64,000 nt of DNA from Chitinophagaceae bacterium (GCA_016710745.1 JADJVB010000012.1:523747-587746); one strand, 5' to 3'. Shown: positions 55,329 through 64,000, numbered from the stretch's first letter. Numbers and translations are program-made. Notes: generated by a model not told the origin, from the sequence alone.

Positions 55329-57125
55329 TTAATTTATCATGACCATGACGCCATTTATGGTTAATTCTCCGCCGGCCGAAAATTTTGCTGACGCACTCCC
55401 ATTGGCACTGTACTCTGTCTGGGCATTTTCCTTGATATTAATTCCGCTAACATTTACATCACCGCCCGGGGAACCAATTGTTACACCCTGTGAACCTTTG
55501 ATATTTATTTTTTGATCGGCACTGATATTAATATCTTTCGGGCTCTTGATATCAATACCGCCCTGCGACATGATTACGCTGTTTCCGTTTTCATCGTTTA
55601 TATAAATCTGTTTATCCTTGTCGCTGAAAACGATCTTATTTTTTGCCGGAGTTGAAATAGTCAGAATTTTATCTACATCATCAAACTCAATAAATATACC
55701 CGATTTGGAAACAATGGCTTTTAGCTGGTTTTGTTCATTGGGTTCCATACCCTGGTAAGGCTTGTTCTTCGGACTACTGTACAAACTGCCCAATATGACC
55801 GGGTACCGGGGATCTTCATTTAAAAAACCAAGCACAATCTCATCGCCAACTTCGGGCAAAAAGAATGCGCCGGCGCCCGGCGTAGCATAAAAATTTGAAA
55901 GCCGGGCCCAGATACCTGCTCCATTTTCATCAAAAAGAGGCACGTCTACCAGTATCCGGTACTGCGAATCGGGGTCATCAAATATTTTTTTGACCTTAGC
56001 ATTGTACAATCCCCGAACTCCGGGTACTAAACCGGCTGCCGGTGGCGACATAATATCCCTGTCCTCAATAAACCAACTGGGGGAAAGGCCGATCGAGATT
56101 TCGGTAACCCAATCACCGGCATCAATTTTATGCACAACCCCCGAAACAAAATGATCTCCATTAAATCGATCGCCAAGCCCGGATAGCGTTATATAGTGAG
56201 CAGGTTCCACTTCATTCGTACCAGCTACTTTTACTTCGCCCCTGATTTTCGAAAACTCAGTTTTGATCATTTGTGCTTTCGACCAGTTGCTTAGGTCCGC
56301 TTCTTCCAACGGCGCTGTTGATTGTAACTGGTAATCGGCCAATCCCACTACGCCTGAAAGTTTTTTTGATGAAAGGTTGCCCGGCCCTGCAAGGTTATTG
56401 GAAGCCTGGCTGGAATTTAAAGCCTGATTTTTGTAATCCCAGCTATTCGCTTTTATTGTGTCTAATTGCGTAACCGCATCCAAATCGGTGTTACATTCAT
56501 ACAGATTATCACCAAAGGTTGCGGTTAACACAGATGCCGTACGGGCATCGGGTTTTTGAACGAACAACGTGCCATTTATCGTATTTACGATCATTCCGTT
56601 TGCTTCGGCACGCGATACAATATAATCCCAGTCACTCACGTAATACTGTACCTGCTCAGGCCATTCTGTGGTTGTTGCTGTTACACTAGAAGCTATACCA
56701 TAGTTGCCAATTATCGACGAGATGATGTCGCTATCTCTTTTCTTTGAGTAAGTAAAGCTCTTTCTGCCAATAGTTGTTTTTATAGCCACATCTTTGCAAA
56801 CCACTTTCAGCGACGATCCGGTCGTGCCGCCAATGCGAACCGATTGTTGTGTAATAATCCCTTTAAAGAGAAGTCTGTTCTTCGTATCATATCCAGCCTC
56901 GATGCTGATGACATTCCCCGGCACAAATGTTGATGATGAACTGGCATCAAATTTTCCATTATCGGCACTTCCGTCCAAAATAACGATATGGGCTGTTGAA
57001 ATCCGGTTTACTTTTTTTTCAACCATTAATGAAAATATTTGAAATTCATCAGGAATTTGGGAACCATTAACCTTAATAGAAAAGGTAACCAGAGTACCGA
57101 TGTTTATATTTTTTGATGAACTCAT
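55329..57125 (-). CDS. VgrG-like spike protein (T6SS/contractile injection)
   Basis: 598 residues from the ATG at 57125 (the in-frame ATG 10 codons upstream, 57155, is less likely). Residues 1-330 are the gp27/phage late-control D-like hub (SLMVEKKVNRISTAHIVI, GIITQQSVRIGGTT, YVSDWDYIVSRAEANGMIV). Residues 375-455 are the gp5 OB-fold (YNAKVKKIFDDPDSQYRILVDVPLF, ATPGAGAFFLPEVGDEIVLGFLNEDPRYPVILGSLYSS). The C-terminal 130 residues form a triple beta-helix needle (KDINISADQKINIKGSQGVTIG). Followed by PAAR. No TssB/C, TssF or ClpV gene appears nearby. Confidence 0.93.
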   Translation of the reverse strand: MSSSKNINIGTLVTFSIKVNGSQIPDEFQIFSLMVEKKVNRISTAHIVILDGSADNGKFDASSSSTFVPGNVISIEAGYDTKNRLLFKGIITQQSVRIGGTTGSSLKVVCKDVAIKTTIGRKSFTYSKKRDSDIISSIIGNYGIASSVTATTTEWPEQVQYYVSDWDYIVSRAEANGMIVNTINGTLFVQKPDARTASVLTATFGDNLYECNTDLDAVTQLDTIKANSWDYKNQALNSSQASNNLAGPGNLSSKKLSGVVGLADYQLQSTAPLEEADLSNWSKAQMIKTEFSKIRGEVKVAGTNEVEPAHYITLSGLGDRFNGDHFVSGVVHKIDAGDWVTEISIGLSPSWFIEDRDIMSPPAAGLVPGVRGLYNAKVKKIFDDPDSQYRILVDVPLFDENGAGIWARLSNFYATPGAGAFFLPEVGDEIVLGFLNEDPRYPVILGSLYSSPKNKPYQGMEPNEQNQLKAIVSKSGIFIEFDDVDKILTISTPAKNKIVFSDKDKQIYINDENGNSVIMSQGGIDIKSPKDINISADQKINIKGSQGVTIGSPGGDVNVSGINIKENAQTEYSANGSASAKFSAGGELTINGVMVMIN

Positions 57126-57283
57126 AATTGTTAGTTTATATTTCAAAATCGTCAAATTTTCCCGTTAATCCAAATTAAATATACCAGGTTCCGGTTTTTG
57201 AACCGCTGTTGTCAAGTTGGTGCAATTTTATATTATCTTAGTCATCCAAACATTTTTCACTAAATACTATTTAATTTTAGTAG

Positions 57284-57673
57284 ATGATAGAACAAACAGA
57301 AATGATCGTCACCAAGTGGTATTTTCATCTTTCTAATATCGGTAATACTCCAGGGCGTTTAAGCAACAGCACAACCATGGAAGTAATGAAGAAAAGAAAT
57401 GCTATAAAAAAAGGGATCGCCTGCCGGTTAAGCTGCCGTTTTCTGGATAACGGGGAACCCATCCTGGATTATGTGGCCGAACATTCATACGTTATTGATT
57501 TTGATGAAACCATCAACAGAAATGAGCTTTTAAGGATGTTCAGGAACAGTTTTGAAAATTTTGAGGAAAAGTTTGAACTCCGAAAGCTTGGCACGATGTT
57601 ACAACATGAAAGATTGCGGCCGCTGGATGAAACAGTGATAGACGTGGACAATATACTCCCGCTATTGGTTTGA
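57284..57673 (+). CDS. Unknown protein divergent from VgrG
   Basis: 129 residues from ATG 57284 (an internal ATG at residue 7 is equally possible). Beta-rich core: KWYFHLSNIGNTPGRLSN, GIACRLSCRFLDNGEPILDYVAEHSYVIDF, then helix NELLRMFRNSFENFEEKFEL and an acidic end (DETVIDVDNILPLL). No family recognised. Stands head to head with the VgrG-PAAR pair (about 160 bases), so could be regulator, adaptor or unrelated. Confidence 0.7.
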   Translation: MIEQTEMIVTKWYFHLSNIGNTPGRLSNSTTMEVMKKRNAIKKGIACRLSCRFLDNGEPILDYVAEHSYVIDFDETINRNELLRMFRNSFENFEEKFELRKLGTMLQHERLRPLDETVIDVDNILPLLV

Positions 57674-57730
57674 AGTTTATAAAATGAAACTCCCCAACCA
57701 AATTTAAAAAAAATACAATTTTTGCCGGCT

Positions 57731-57934
57731 TTACGATTCGGCCAGAATCTTTTCTGCGGCTTCCCTGTCCTTGATGAAAACCCTCAGTTCAACCCCGCCT
57801 ATCGGATTAAGGCCGGCCACATTTTCATTTTCAAGATAAGATTCTATACCCATGGCTTTCAATTTGTCCTGGGCAATATTGGCGACCAGTATATCATTAT
57901 AGGTATGCAGCAATATGGTTTTTTCCTGGCTCAT
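57731..57934 (-). CDS. DUF2007 small protein
   Basis: 67 residues matching DUF2007: TILLHTYNDILVANIAQDKLKAMGIESYLENENVAGLNPIGGVELRVFIKDREAAEKIL. A ferredoxin-like fold predicted to sense or bind a signal; function unknown. Single small gene; no signal peptide. ATG near 57934 is the only start. Confidence 0.85.
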   Translation of the reverse strand: MSQEKTILLHTYNDILVANIAQDKLKAMGIESYLENENVAGLNPIGGVELRVFIKDREAAEKILAES

Positions 57935-58125
57935 AATATTTGTTTTTGATTAAAAAATGATACATTTCGTTATTTACATGAATACCATAAGGTACAATTT
58001 TAAAAACTGATACCGGTAACTTTCATCTTGTTCCGTAGAAAGATAATCCCGTAAACCGGTGTTACACCCAAAACCGGCCGCCGGGAAACAGCATCTTTGA
58101 AACGAATTAATCGTTCCCTACAGGC

Positions 58126-58800
58126 TCAGATCAACTTCCCATCCTCCAGTTCAATCGTTCGATGTGTTCGTTTTGCGAAATCAATATCATGGGTAACGAT
58201 CAACAGCGTTTGATCAAACTCTTCGGCCAGTTGTTTAAAAATATCAAATACGATCTCCGCATTTTTTATGTCCAGGTTGCCGGTAGGCTCATCGCCCATG
58301 ATGATATGCGGATCATTGATCATGGCCCGCGCAATTGCAACGCGCTGCTTCTCTCCGCCCGAAATACGATTGGCCTGCTTGGCAGCCAGGTGTTCAATAC
58401 CCAGCATTTGCAATTTCTCCATAGCCTTGTGTTCAATTTCGCCGGCGGTAAATTTGTTTAATTTTAAGCCGGGTAACATCACATTTTTGAGCACCGAAAA
58501 CTCGTTCAGCAAATAATGAAACTGAAATACAAATCCGATCTTTTCGTTTCTGACCCTCGCCAGCTGGGCTTCTTTTTTACCCCGCATAGATTCATTATCA
58601 ATCAACAGGTCTCCGTCGTAGTCTGTATCCATGGTAGACAGGATATATAACAAAGTAGACTTTCCACAGCCCGATTTGCCGGTAACAGAAACAAACTCTC
58701 CCCGGTTAATACGAAAACTGATATCAGTTAATACTTTGAACTTAACCGGATCATAAAAATATTTTGAAATATTTTTTGCCTCAAGAATACAATCTGCCAT
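58126..58800 (-). CDS. ABC transporter ATP-binding protein (LolD/MacB-type)
   Basis: 224 residues. Walker A GKSGCGKST (41-49), signature ISGGEKQR, Walker B IIMGDEPTGNLD, and the H-loop VTHD. It belongs to the MacB/LolD/FtsE class that powers FtsX-like permeases for lipoprotein or efflux transport. Three-gene operon with the permease (2-base gap) and the HlyD-like lipoprotein. Confidence 0.93.
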   Translation of the reverse strand: MADCILEAKNISKYFYDPVKFKVLTDISFRINRGEFVSVTGKSGCGKSTLLYILSTMDTDYDGDLLIDNESMRGKKEAQLARVRNEKIGFVFQFHYLLNEFSVLKNVMLPGLKLNKFTAGEIEHKAMEKLQMLGIEHLAAKQANRISGGEKQRVAIARAMINDPHIIMGDEPTGNLDIKNAEIVFDIFKQLAEEFDQTLLIVTHDIDFAKRTHRTIELEDGKLI

Positions 58801-58802
58801 AA

Positions 58803-60062
58803 TTATTTACCCCGGATGATGATCACCGGATCAATTTTGCTTGCCTTGCGGGCCGGGAACCAGCCTGCGAAATAAGTTGTGATTAATGAAAAGGATGCGC
58901 CTATCAAATAAAATACCGGGCTGTAATTGACCGGGTACGTGGTAACAGTTGGCAGTGCCGACGTGGTAAACGGAACCTGGTCGATAATCAATGAAAGTAC
59001 ATATCCAAATAACAAGCCGGCCAGGCCACCTAAAAAACCAATACTCATGGCGATCATTAAAAATATCCTTTTTACATCCTTGCCCGAAAAACCGGTTGCT
59101 TTTAAAATAGCAATGGAATCCATTTTTTCGTAGATCATCATATTTAAAATGTTATAAATGCCAAAACCGGCCACGATCAACAAGGTAATGCCTACTGCAT
59201 AAGAAATGAGCGTACGGATAAAGGAACCTGTTTCGTACTGCGCATTGGCGGTTTGAATATCCTGTGCCTCGGACTGGAATAACCGGCTGTACTCCTTCGC
59301 TATCGCCGGTGCCTTGTTCATATCTTTTAATTTTACCTGGATATCCGTTATATAATTACCCGGTTGCCCCATTACCTTCTGCACCGTTTTTACGGAGGCA
59401 AAACTCTGCACCTTATCGAAATCGGCTACACCCGACTGATAGTACCCTACCACTTTAAGCGAAAATCTTTCACCACCGGCGGTGGTTAGTTGTACCACAT
59501 CGCCCAGGTTGGCCAATAGTTTTTCGGCCATGCCCTTGCCTAAAATAATGCTGTTGGAGATCCTGTCGATATCTATGGCTGATCCCGTTGTTACATAATC
59601 CTTGAAATGAAACAGGCTGATCTCGTTGACCACATCAATTCCATTTATAACGCCGGTGATATCATTTGTACCGGCATTGAAAAATACGGGCGATGTAATT
59701 TTGGGTGCATACCCCAACACCCGGTCATCTTTGCCAAGTGCCGTTAATATAGCTAAGCTATTGTACAGTTCCTGCCGGCTGTTTCCGGCCTTTACCGACT
59801 GAATGAAATTATAGGAGGATGCAAAATCCTTGTGTTGGTTAACCGGTTGAAGTTCGTTGGGCTTTATTTCGTTATATAAACGGATATGGGGCGTTCTGTT
59901 CAATACCAATCCATCCAGCAGTTGATTAAGCCCGGTCATAAAACCCAATAGGGCAATAAACATCGTTATACTGAAAGTTACACCTATCGCGGCGACCAAA
60001 GTTTGTTTCCACCTGGCCATTAAAAGCGAACGGGCAATATCTGTAATTAGTGTTACGTTCAT
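58803..60062 (-). CDS. FtsX/MacB-type ABC transporter permease
   Basis: 419 residues. N-terminal membrane helix (TLVAAIGVTFSITMFIALLGF), a large periplasmic MacB_PCD domain (residues 50-270), and three C-terminal membrane helices (ISYAVGITLLIVAGFGIYNILNMMIY, IFLMIAMSIGFLGGLAGLLFGYVLSL, FYLIGASFSLITTYFAGWFP). Works with the ATPase and the HlyD-like lipoprotein. Its ATG overlaps the previous stop by one base (TAATG), implying translational coupling. Confidence 0.93.
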   Translation of the reverse strand: MNVTLITDIARSLLMARWKQTLVAAIGVTFSITMFIALLGFMTGLNQLLDGLVLNRTPHIRLYNEIKPNELQPVNQHKDFASSYNFIQSVKAGNSRQELYNSLAILTALGKDDRVLGYAPKITSPVFFNAGTNDITGVINGIDVVNEISLFHFKDYVTTGSAIDIDRISNSIILGKGMAEKLLANLGDVVQLTTAGGERFSLKVVGYYQSGVADFDKVQSFASVKTVQKVMGQPGNYITDIQVKLKDMNKAPAIAKEYSRLFQSEAQDIQTANAQYETGSFIRTLISYAVGITLLIVAGFGIYNILNMMIYEKMDSIAILKATGFSGKDVKRIFLMIAMSIGFLGGLAGLLFGYVLSLIIDQVPFTTSALPTVTTYPVNYSPVFYLIGASFSLITTYFAGWFPARKASKIDPVIIIRGK

Positions 60063-61144
60063 TATTCCGGTTTTCGGATAACATCTTTACTGGTGAGTCC
60101 TTCCATGATCTCTACTTTTTGATAATCTTTCAAACCGGTAACTACCTTTCTTTTTTCATTATTTTCCAGCAAAACGTAGTCGCCATTCATCAAAAAATTA
60201 CGGGGCATAGTGAGGGCCCTGTCTTTTGATCGTATTACAATATTTGCTTCGCAGGTTAAATTAGGAAATAAGGCAGGAGGCTGTTTTACAAAAACGGCCT
60301 CAATGGTAAACGACTTGGATCTTTCGTTCATCAGGGGATTTATCCTGGAAACAGTGGCTTCAAACACCTCGCCTTTGTAACTGTCCATGTTGATCAATAC
60401 CCGCTGGCCGGGCTTTATCCGGGCTATATCATATTCATCTACCTGTAATTCTAATGTAAAATGGCCGGCATTACCTACAACAGCAACGGGACTTTGCATA
60501 TTTACCATCTCGCCTTTTGAAACCAACAGGTTATATACTTTCCCATCCAATTCACTTTTAACGGTGTAGTCGGCAGCGATACTTTTGATGATGCTGAGAT
60601 TTTTTTGCGCCTGTTTATCCTGGAAGCTGATCTGTTTTTGGAGTTCGGCATACTTTAATTTAGCGGCATCATGTGCATTAGAAGAATTGGCATAAGCCAG
60701 TTCCAGCCTTTCCACTTCATTTCGTGTACCTATATCCTGTTTCCATAAATTACGCTGTCGCCCCAATAAAGATGCGTCATTATCCATTTTAACTTTGGCC
60801 AGTTGAACGGCATTTTGCAGATCCCTTAACTTTTCGGTGTTACTGGCTGCAGCAGCATAATTTGCGGCCAGCCCGGCATTATCGATATTTAATTGGGCCG
60901 TGGTATTATTTAGGTGCATCAACGCGTCTCCTTTATTTACCATATCTCCTTCCTGTACCAATACTTCCGTCACTACACCATTAGCAGATGCGTAAACCTG
61001 GTATTGATCAACACTTTTTATAACACCGGATGCATATACAGCTTCGGTGATCTTTTCTTCTGTTGGGTTAATTGTGGCTGTTTTATCTTTGCAGCCAATT
61101 AACAAAAACAGCAGCATAACAACAGCACCACACCTTCTTTTCAT
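60062..61144 (-). CDS. HlyD/MacA-like periplasmic adaptor lipoprotein
   Basis: 360 residues from ATG 61144 (an ATG at 61183 would add 13 residues before the signal and is less likely). Lipobox LLIGC. Barrel-sandwich hybrid halves (VYASANGVVTEVLVQEGDMVNKGDALMHL and VKSELDGKVYNLLVSKGEMVNMQSPVAVVG) flank a coiled-coil hairpin (residues about 95-190); a beta-barrel segment and KVVTGLKDYQKVEIMEGL end follow. It is the first gene of the operon with permease and ATPase. An outer-membrane TolC-like partner must be elsewhere. Confidence 0.9.
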   Translation of the reverse strand: MKRRCGAVVMLLFLLIGCKDKTATINPTEEKITEAVYASGVIKSVDQYQVYASANGVVTEVLVQEGDMVNKGDALMHLNNTTAQLNIDNAGLAANYAAAASNTEKLRDLQNAVQLAKVKMDNDASLLGRQRNLWKQDIGTRNEVERLELAYANSSNAHDAAKLKYAELQKQISFQDKQAQKNLSIIKSIAADYTVKSELDGKVYNLLVSKGEMVNMQSPVAVVGNAGHFTLELQVDEYDIARIKPGQRVLINMDSYKGEVFEATVSRINPLMNERSKSFTIEAVFVKQPPALFPNLTCEANIVIRSKDRALTMPRNFLMNGDYVLLENNEKRKVVTGLKDYQKVEIMEGLTSKDVIRKPE

Positions 61145-61484
61145 ACCGGAAATGTAGCCAATATAAATTATAAATAAATTCACTTTAATCAGTTGATTTC
61201 ATGATTTAAGTCATTCCTGTGTATTAGATTAGCACTAATTAACAAACAAGTTTCAACTGCCGCGGGATAATATTTCGGAGCTGTTGAAATTGTTTTTAGG
61301 ATGAGATCTTTTTGGATATTTTGTGCAACATCAACCCGGAAAATTAAAATGTAAACCAAATAATATGATCAATATTATTTAGTGGCCTGATCTTTATAAG
61401 GTCATTATTTGAATATTTGAACCTAAATTGCCCTTGTAATTCGATTAACACAGTCAGCATCAATTTCAATTTAAATCTAAGATC
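61145..61484. other. Divergent intergenic region, possible operator
   Basis: 340 bases between the adaptor and the YeeE-like genes. An imperfect inverted repeat TGATCT-TTATA-AGGTCA (61388-61404) is about 80 bases before the YeeE start and could be an operator. No gene is visible. Confidence 0.4.
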
Positions 61485-62078
61485 ATGGTAGAAAGTTTTT
61501 TTATAGTAATACGCGACTTTATTGCACAGCCCTGGCCCTGGTATGTTGCCGGCCCGCTACTGGCTTTTGTAATGTTTATCCTGTTATATTTCGGTCATGA
61601 ATTTGGCATATCTGAAAGTTTCCGGTTAATGTGTGCTGCCGATGGTGCCGACAAGATGAACGAATTTTTTAAAATAAACTGGAGAGCGGGTGAATGGAAT
61701 CTTTTGGTGGCCCTAGGTGCTGTTTTTGGCGGTTACCTGGCTTCCCATTATTTCCTGGGATCGCATGGCGATATTGCGCACGTGGGTAATGCCACCGTGG
61801 AATCGTTGAATAATATCGGCATACCCGTTAAGCTGGGAGCCGTGCCGCTGGTTCCTGATTTCATCAGCTGGAATGGTTTATTAACGGGGCCCGGTTTATT
61901 GATGATTGCCGGGGGTGGTTTACTGGTAGGCTTTGGAGCCAGGTATGCAGGGGGCTGCACCTCAGGCCATGCGATCAGTGGTTTATCGGCGTTGCAACTA
62001 CCATCGTTGGTTGCTGTAATTGGTTTTTTTATTGGTGGATTATTTGTAACCTATTTTATAATCCCCTACCTGTTTTAA
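61485..62078 (+). CDS. YeeE/YedE-family half transporter
   Basis: 197 residues, about five membrane helices. Family signature GARYAGGCTSGHAISGLSALQLPS with the conserved Cys in GGCTSGH, used for thiosulfate handling in YeeE. The protein is half the length of the fused YeeE/YedE, the other half being the next gene. Role: sulfur compound (thiosulfate or sulfite) transport. Starts 24 bases before the second half gene ends... the two genes are in one operon. Confidence 0.88.
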   Translation: MVESFFIVIRDFIAQPWPWYVAGPLLAFVMFILLYFGHEFGISESFRLMCAADGADKMNEFFKINWRAGEWNLLVALGAVFGGYLASHYFLGSHGDIAHVGNATVESLNNIGIPVKLGAVPLVPDFISWNGLLTGPGLLMIAGGGLLVGFGARYAGGCTSGHAISGLSALQLPSLVAVIGFFIGGLFVTYFIIPYLF

Positions 62079-62101
62079 ATTAACACTAAAATTGTTCAGC
62101 A

Positions 62102-62515
62102 ATGAGAATGTCAAGATATATAATCGTTGGAATTTTGCTAGGCTTCATCCTTTATAAAAGCGAAGCCGTATCCTGGTTCAGGATCTATGAAATGTTCCGT
62201 TTCCAGAGCTTTCACATGTTCGGCATTATTGGTTCTGCTGTGGTGGCCGGTATACTGGCTGTTCAACTGATCAAAAGAAAAGAAATGAAAAATGTATTGG
62301 GAAAAAAGATCACCATAAAAGATAAAGCCAAAACATATCCCCGTTACCTGATAGGCGGTATCATCTTCGGTATGGGCTGGGCATTGGCCGGTGCGTGCCC
62401 GGCACCCATGTTTATCTTATTGGGCGCAGGCCACACGGTATTTTTCGTATACTTTGTTGCTGCCATGACCGGTACATTTATTTACGGATTATTAAGAAAA
62501 AGATTACCACATTAA
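62102..62515 (+). CDS. YeeE/YedE-type C-terminal half transporter (DUF6691-like)
   Basis: 137 residues, four membrane helices. Second signature FGMGWALAGACPAPMFILLGAG with a conserved Cys (GACPAP) matching the second YeeE half. The gap of 23 bases from the first half and same strand show they act as a two-subunit pair. The pair may import thiosulfate. Confidence 0.88.
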   Translation: MRMSRYIIVGILLGFILYKSEAVSWFRIYEMFRFQSFHMFGIIGSAVVAGILAVQLIKRKEMKNVLGKKITIKDKAKTYPRYLIGGIIFGMGWALAGACPAPMFILLGAGHTVFFVYFVAAMTGTFIYGLLRKRLPH

Positions 62516-62618
62516 TTTACCCGTGTTTAACAAACTCCTGCACTGTTCGGTTGCAATTTACCGATTTGAGCACCTATACGCATGAGCTTGTTGCTGCCAG
62601 CCTATTTTTTTCCTTACC

Positions 62619-63641
62619 TTAAAGTGTCTTAAATACCGAAATATTTCCTACACAGTGCGGGCCATAGCCTTTGAATTCGGTACTGGTGATCTTTTGAGAA
62701 AAGGTTGCGGTAAACTTCCGGGTAGAAACCAGGATTTTCAACTCCAGGCTTCCTGTTATTTTTTGCCGGCTCAGCCCGGTACCATAAACCGAATGCTTTT
62801 GATACACAGGTGACTGGCTGTTAAACAAACCACCTTGTAACAACGCATTATAGAAAACCAGGTTCGTTGATGCCTTTACAAGGAAAGAAAAGTTTGGTTT
62901 TTTTTCAGCAAAATACTGTCTGTTCAACCCGGAAAAATAATTTCTCCTGTTTTTCCCGATCTGCAAAAGCAAATGCGTGGAAACCCCATCCGTGAGGCTG
63001 CCCAATAACAGCTCTCCACCACCCACCAGGCCAATGAACCTGTTATCCAATATCAATTTCTCGGCCATCACGTTATAGTTTACCAGCAGGTCGGTGGGGA
63101 GTTGGTAATTCCATCCCATGGGAAGCGGATCTTTTATCAGGCGATGAAAAGCATTTTGGGTTTGTTGAGCAAAAGAAAGAGGTCCCATCAATCCAATGAT
63201 CCATTCAGATTGCAGGTTTATTTTTTTCAATGGATTGGCCGAATGTATGGAATACAGAGCTAATAGTGCACCTGCGTAGGAATAGTCGTTTCTCGCGGGA
63301 ATGGTAAGGCTGGTTTCCTGTGGTGCCATGATCAGTTGCGTCAGGGCTAACCTTTTGGTGGTCACCCGGTTTGGGCCGGCCAAATTATTAACCCAGTTAA
63401 AGAAGTCAGACCGGTTTTTTACAGCTGAATAAAAAAAGTCAATGCTGATACCGCTTGTATATCCCCAGTCGGTAGCGTTGTTAGAAAGAATCAAAGCATC
63501 ATTGTCAACAGACAGTCGGAAAAAACGTTTGCCCGTTGCCTCGTTTTGTGAATAGGCATTGTTTATGCAGAAAAGGAATATCATTGCTATTCCATTCATT
63601 ATCCGGAAATTCTTTATATCATATTTTTTTTGCTGGTTCAT
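62619..63641 (-). CDS. LpxR-like lipid A deacylase (outer-membrane)
   Basis: 340 residues. Signal peptide ending near NNAYSQ (residue 30-32; the start at 63641 or 63599 is uncertain). Family DUF2219/LpxR: RLSVDNDALILSNNATDWGYTSGISIDF, with Asn47-Asp48 and the TD-x-x-Y-T-x-G pattern; many aromatic barrel strands follow (GYTSGISIDFFYS, NFSFLVKASTNLVFYN). LpxR removes the 3'-acyloxyacyl chain of lipid A. Adjacent PagL-like gene on the same strand. Confidence 0.78.
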   Translation of the reverse strand: MNQQKKYDIKNFRIMNGIAMIFLFCINNAYSQNEATGKRFFRLSVDNDALILSNNATDWGYTSGISIDFFYSAVKNRSDFFNWVNNLAGPNRVTTKRLALTQLIMAPQETSLTIPARNDYSYAGALLALYSIHSANPLKKINLQSEWIIGLMGPLSFAQQTQNAFHRLIKDPLPMGWNYQLPTDLLVNYNVMAEKLILDNRFIGLVGGGELLLGSLTDGVSTHLLLQIGKNRRNYFSGLNRQYFAEKKPNFSFLVKASTNLVFYNALLQGGLFNSQSPVYQKHSVYGTGLSRQKITGSLELKILVSTRKFTATFSQKITSTEFKGYGPHCVGNISVFKTL

Positions 63642-63702
63642 TATTGGTCACACAAAAATACCGGTCTTTTGCTGCTACCAAAGCCTTTGAAAAGCCATGG
63701 CA

Positions 63703-64000
63703 TTAAAAAACATAACCGAAGCTAACTGTCAACGGTACTTTCAGCCCATTATTTTGCGGAAAAATATTTCCGTTGGAGAAATGAACAATGCGGATCCCTA
63801 CATTCCAATTCTTTTTGGGGCCCGCAAAAACCCCGATACCCATAAAATCATGGAAAGTAAATTGACGGCCGGTATTTAAATTATCAATTATTTTTTTAGA
63901 AATAAAAGTTGGCCCCGCTACTGCATATTCAAAAAACAGGTCGGCTTTTTGTGACCGGAGCAGTGTAAAACGCAATAATGGATAAACCGACAAAGTGAAA
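63703..64000 (-). CDS. PagL-like lipid A 3-O-deacylase/acyloxyacyl hydrolase (partial, N-terminus off window)
   Basis: The open frame runs off the right edge, so the N-terminus is missing. The visible C-terminal 97 residues contain the PagL catalytic pattern: FHDFMGIGVF, then VHFSNGNIFPQNNGL, where His-x-Ser-Asn plus downstream residues match the HxSN...NPG motif, and terminal VSFGYVF typical of an outer-membrane barrel. PagL removes the 3-O acyl chain from lipid A. It precedes the LpxR-like gene by 61 bases; both are minus strand and may form one operon. Confidence 0.75.
   Translation of the reverse strand, partial: FTLSVYPLLRFTLLRSQKADLFFEYAVAGPTFISKKIIDNLNTGRQFTFHDFMGIGVFAGPKKNWNVGIRIVHFSNGNIFPQNNGLKVPLTVSFGYVF

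Noticed and set aside
55024..57155. Complete type VI secretion cluster
   Set aside because: Only VgrG and PAAR are present; no sheath, baseplate, membrane complex or ClpV genes appear nearby.
1..64000. tRNA or rRNA genes
   Set aside because: I scanned the intergenic gaps for cloverleaf arms or conserved rRNA stretches and found none I could support.

Overview
The window looks like chromosomal DNA of a Bacteroidota bacterium, most likely of the Chitinophagaceae/Sphingobacteriia type. The reasons are the many lipoproteins and proteins of Bacteroidota-restricted families (DUF1028, DUF2911, DUF1835, DUF2007, DUF7009-like), a C-terminal type 9 secretion (T9SS) sorting domain, ParE/ParC of the Bacteroidota type, moderate GC, little Shine-Dalgarno signal, and one good TTG-N19-TAnnTTTG promoter. 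This placement is inferred from family content; no 16S gene is present. I see no rRNA, tRNA, CRISPR array or prophage.

Layout. 0-5.4 kb: hibernation factor (HPF), a methyltransferase, small secreted proteins, a 23-residue-repeat protein, a frame-broken cyclophilin, a DUF218 lipoprotein and a DUF2911 lipoprotein. 5.5-8.4 kb: a 951-residue HExxH/beta-propeller/outer-membrane-barrel protein. 8.7-12.4 kb: an RRM protein, a 3-beta-HSD-like SDR beside a steroid 5-alpha-reductase-like membrane protein, a GNAT and an esterase. 12.4-18.8 kb: parE, a DUF1835 protein, a REP-associated tyrosine transposase (RAYT) flanked by inverted REP hairpins and a six-copy REP array, then parC. 19-26 kb: an SDR with a degenerate catalytic site, BON/SH3 stress proteins, DUF1028, a rhodanese-thioredoxin lipoprotein, a formimidoylglutamase-like enzyme and a DoxX protein. 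26-35 kb: DPP-IV and a formate dehydrogenase locus (fdhA/fdhB converging on mobA, fdhD and a small DUF7009-like gene). 36-49 kb: M1 aminopeptidase, katG, an esterase, an L,D-transpeptidase, cbpA-cbpM, and a GNAT-like/dioxygenase-like convergent pair. 49-57 kb: secreted nuclease, T9SS cargo, TPR protein and an orphan VgrG-PAAR spike. 58-64 kb: a MacB/Lol-type efflux operon, two YeeE/YedE half-transporters, and tandem lipid A deacylases of two families (LpxR-like, PagL-like).

How the genes work together. Clear functional groups are: formate oxidation to NADH with its cofactor genes (mobA, fdhD); topoisomerase IV; the CbpA/CbpM co-chaperone pair; the HlyD-FtsX-LolD export operon; the VgrG-PAAR spike; and envelope remodelling (PagL/LpxR, L,D-transpeptidase).

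Three genes (cyclophilin, BON protein, DoxX) are each broken by what looks like one missing base in or beside a homopolymer. That pattern suggests base-calling errors or very recent decay rather than programmed events. The most unusual material is the RAYT/REP module with a compensatory stem change, the tandem lipid A deacylases, the steroid-reductase pair, the orphan VgrG-PAAR, and the 23-residue repeat protein.
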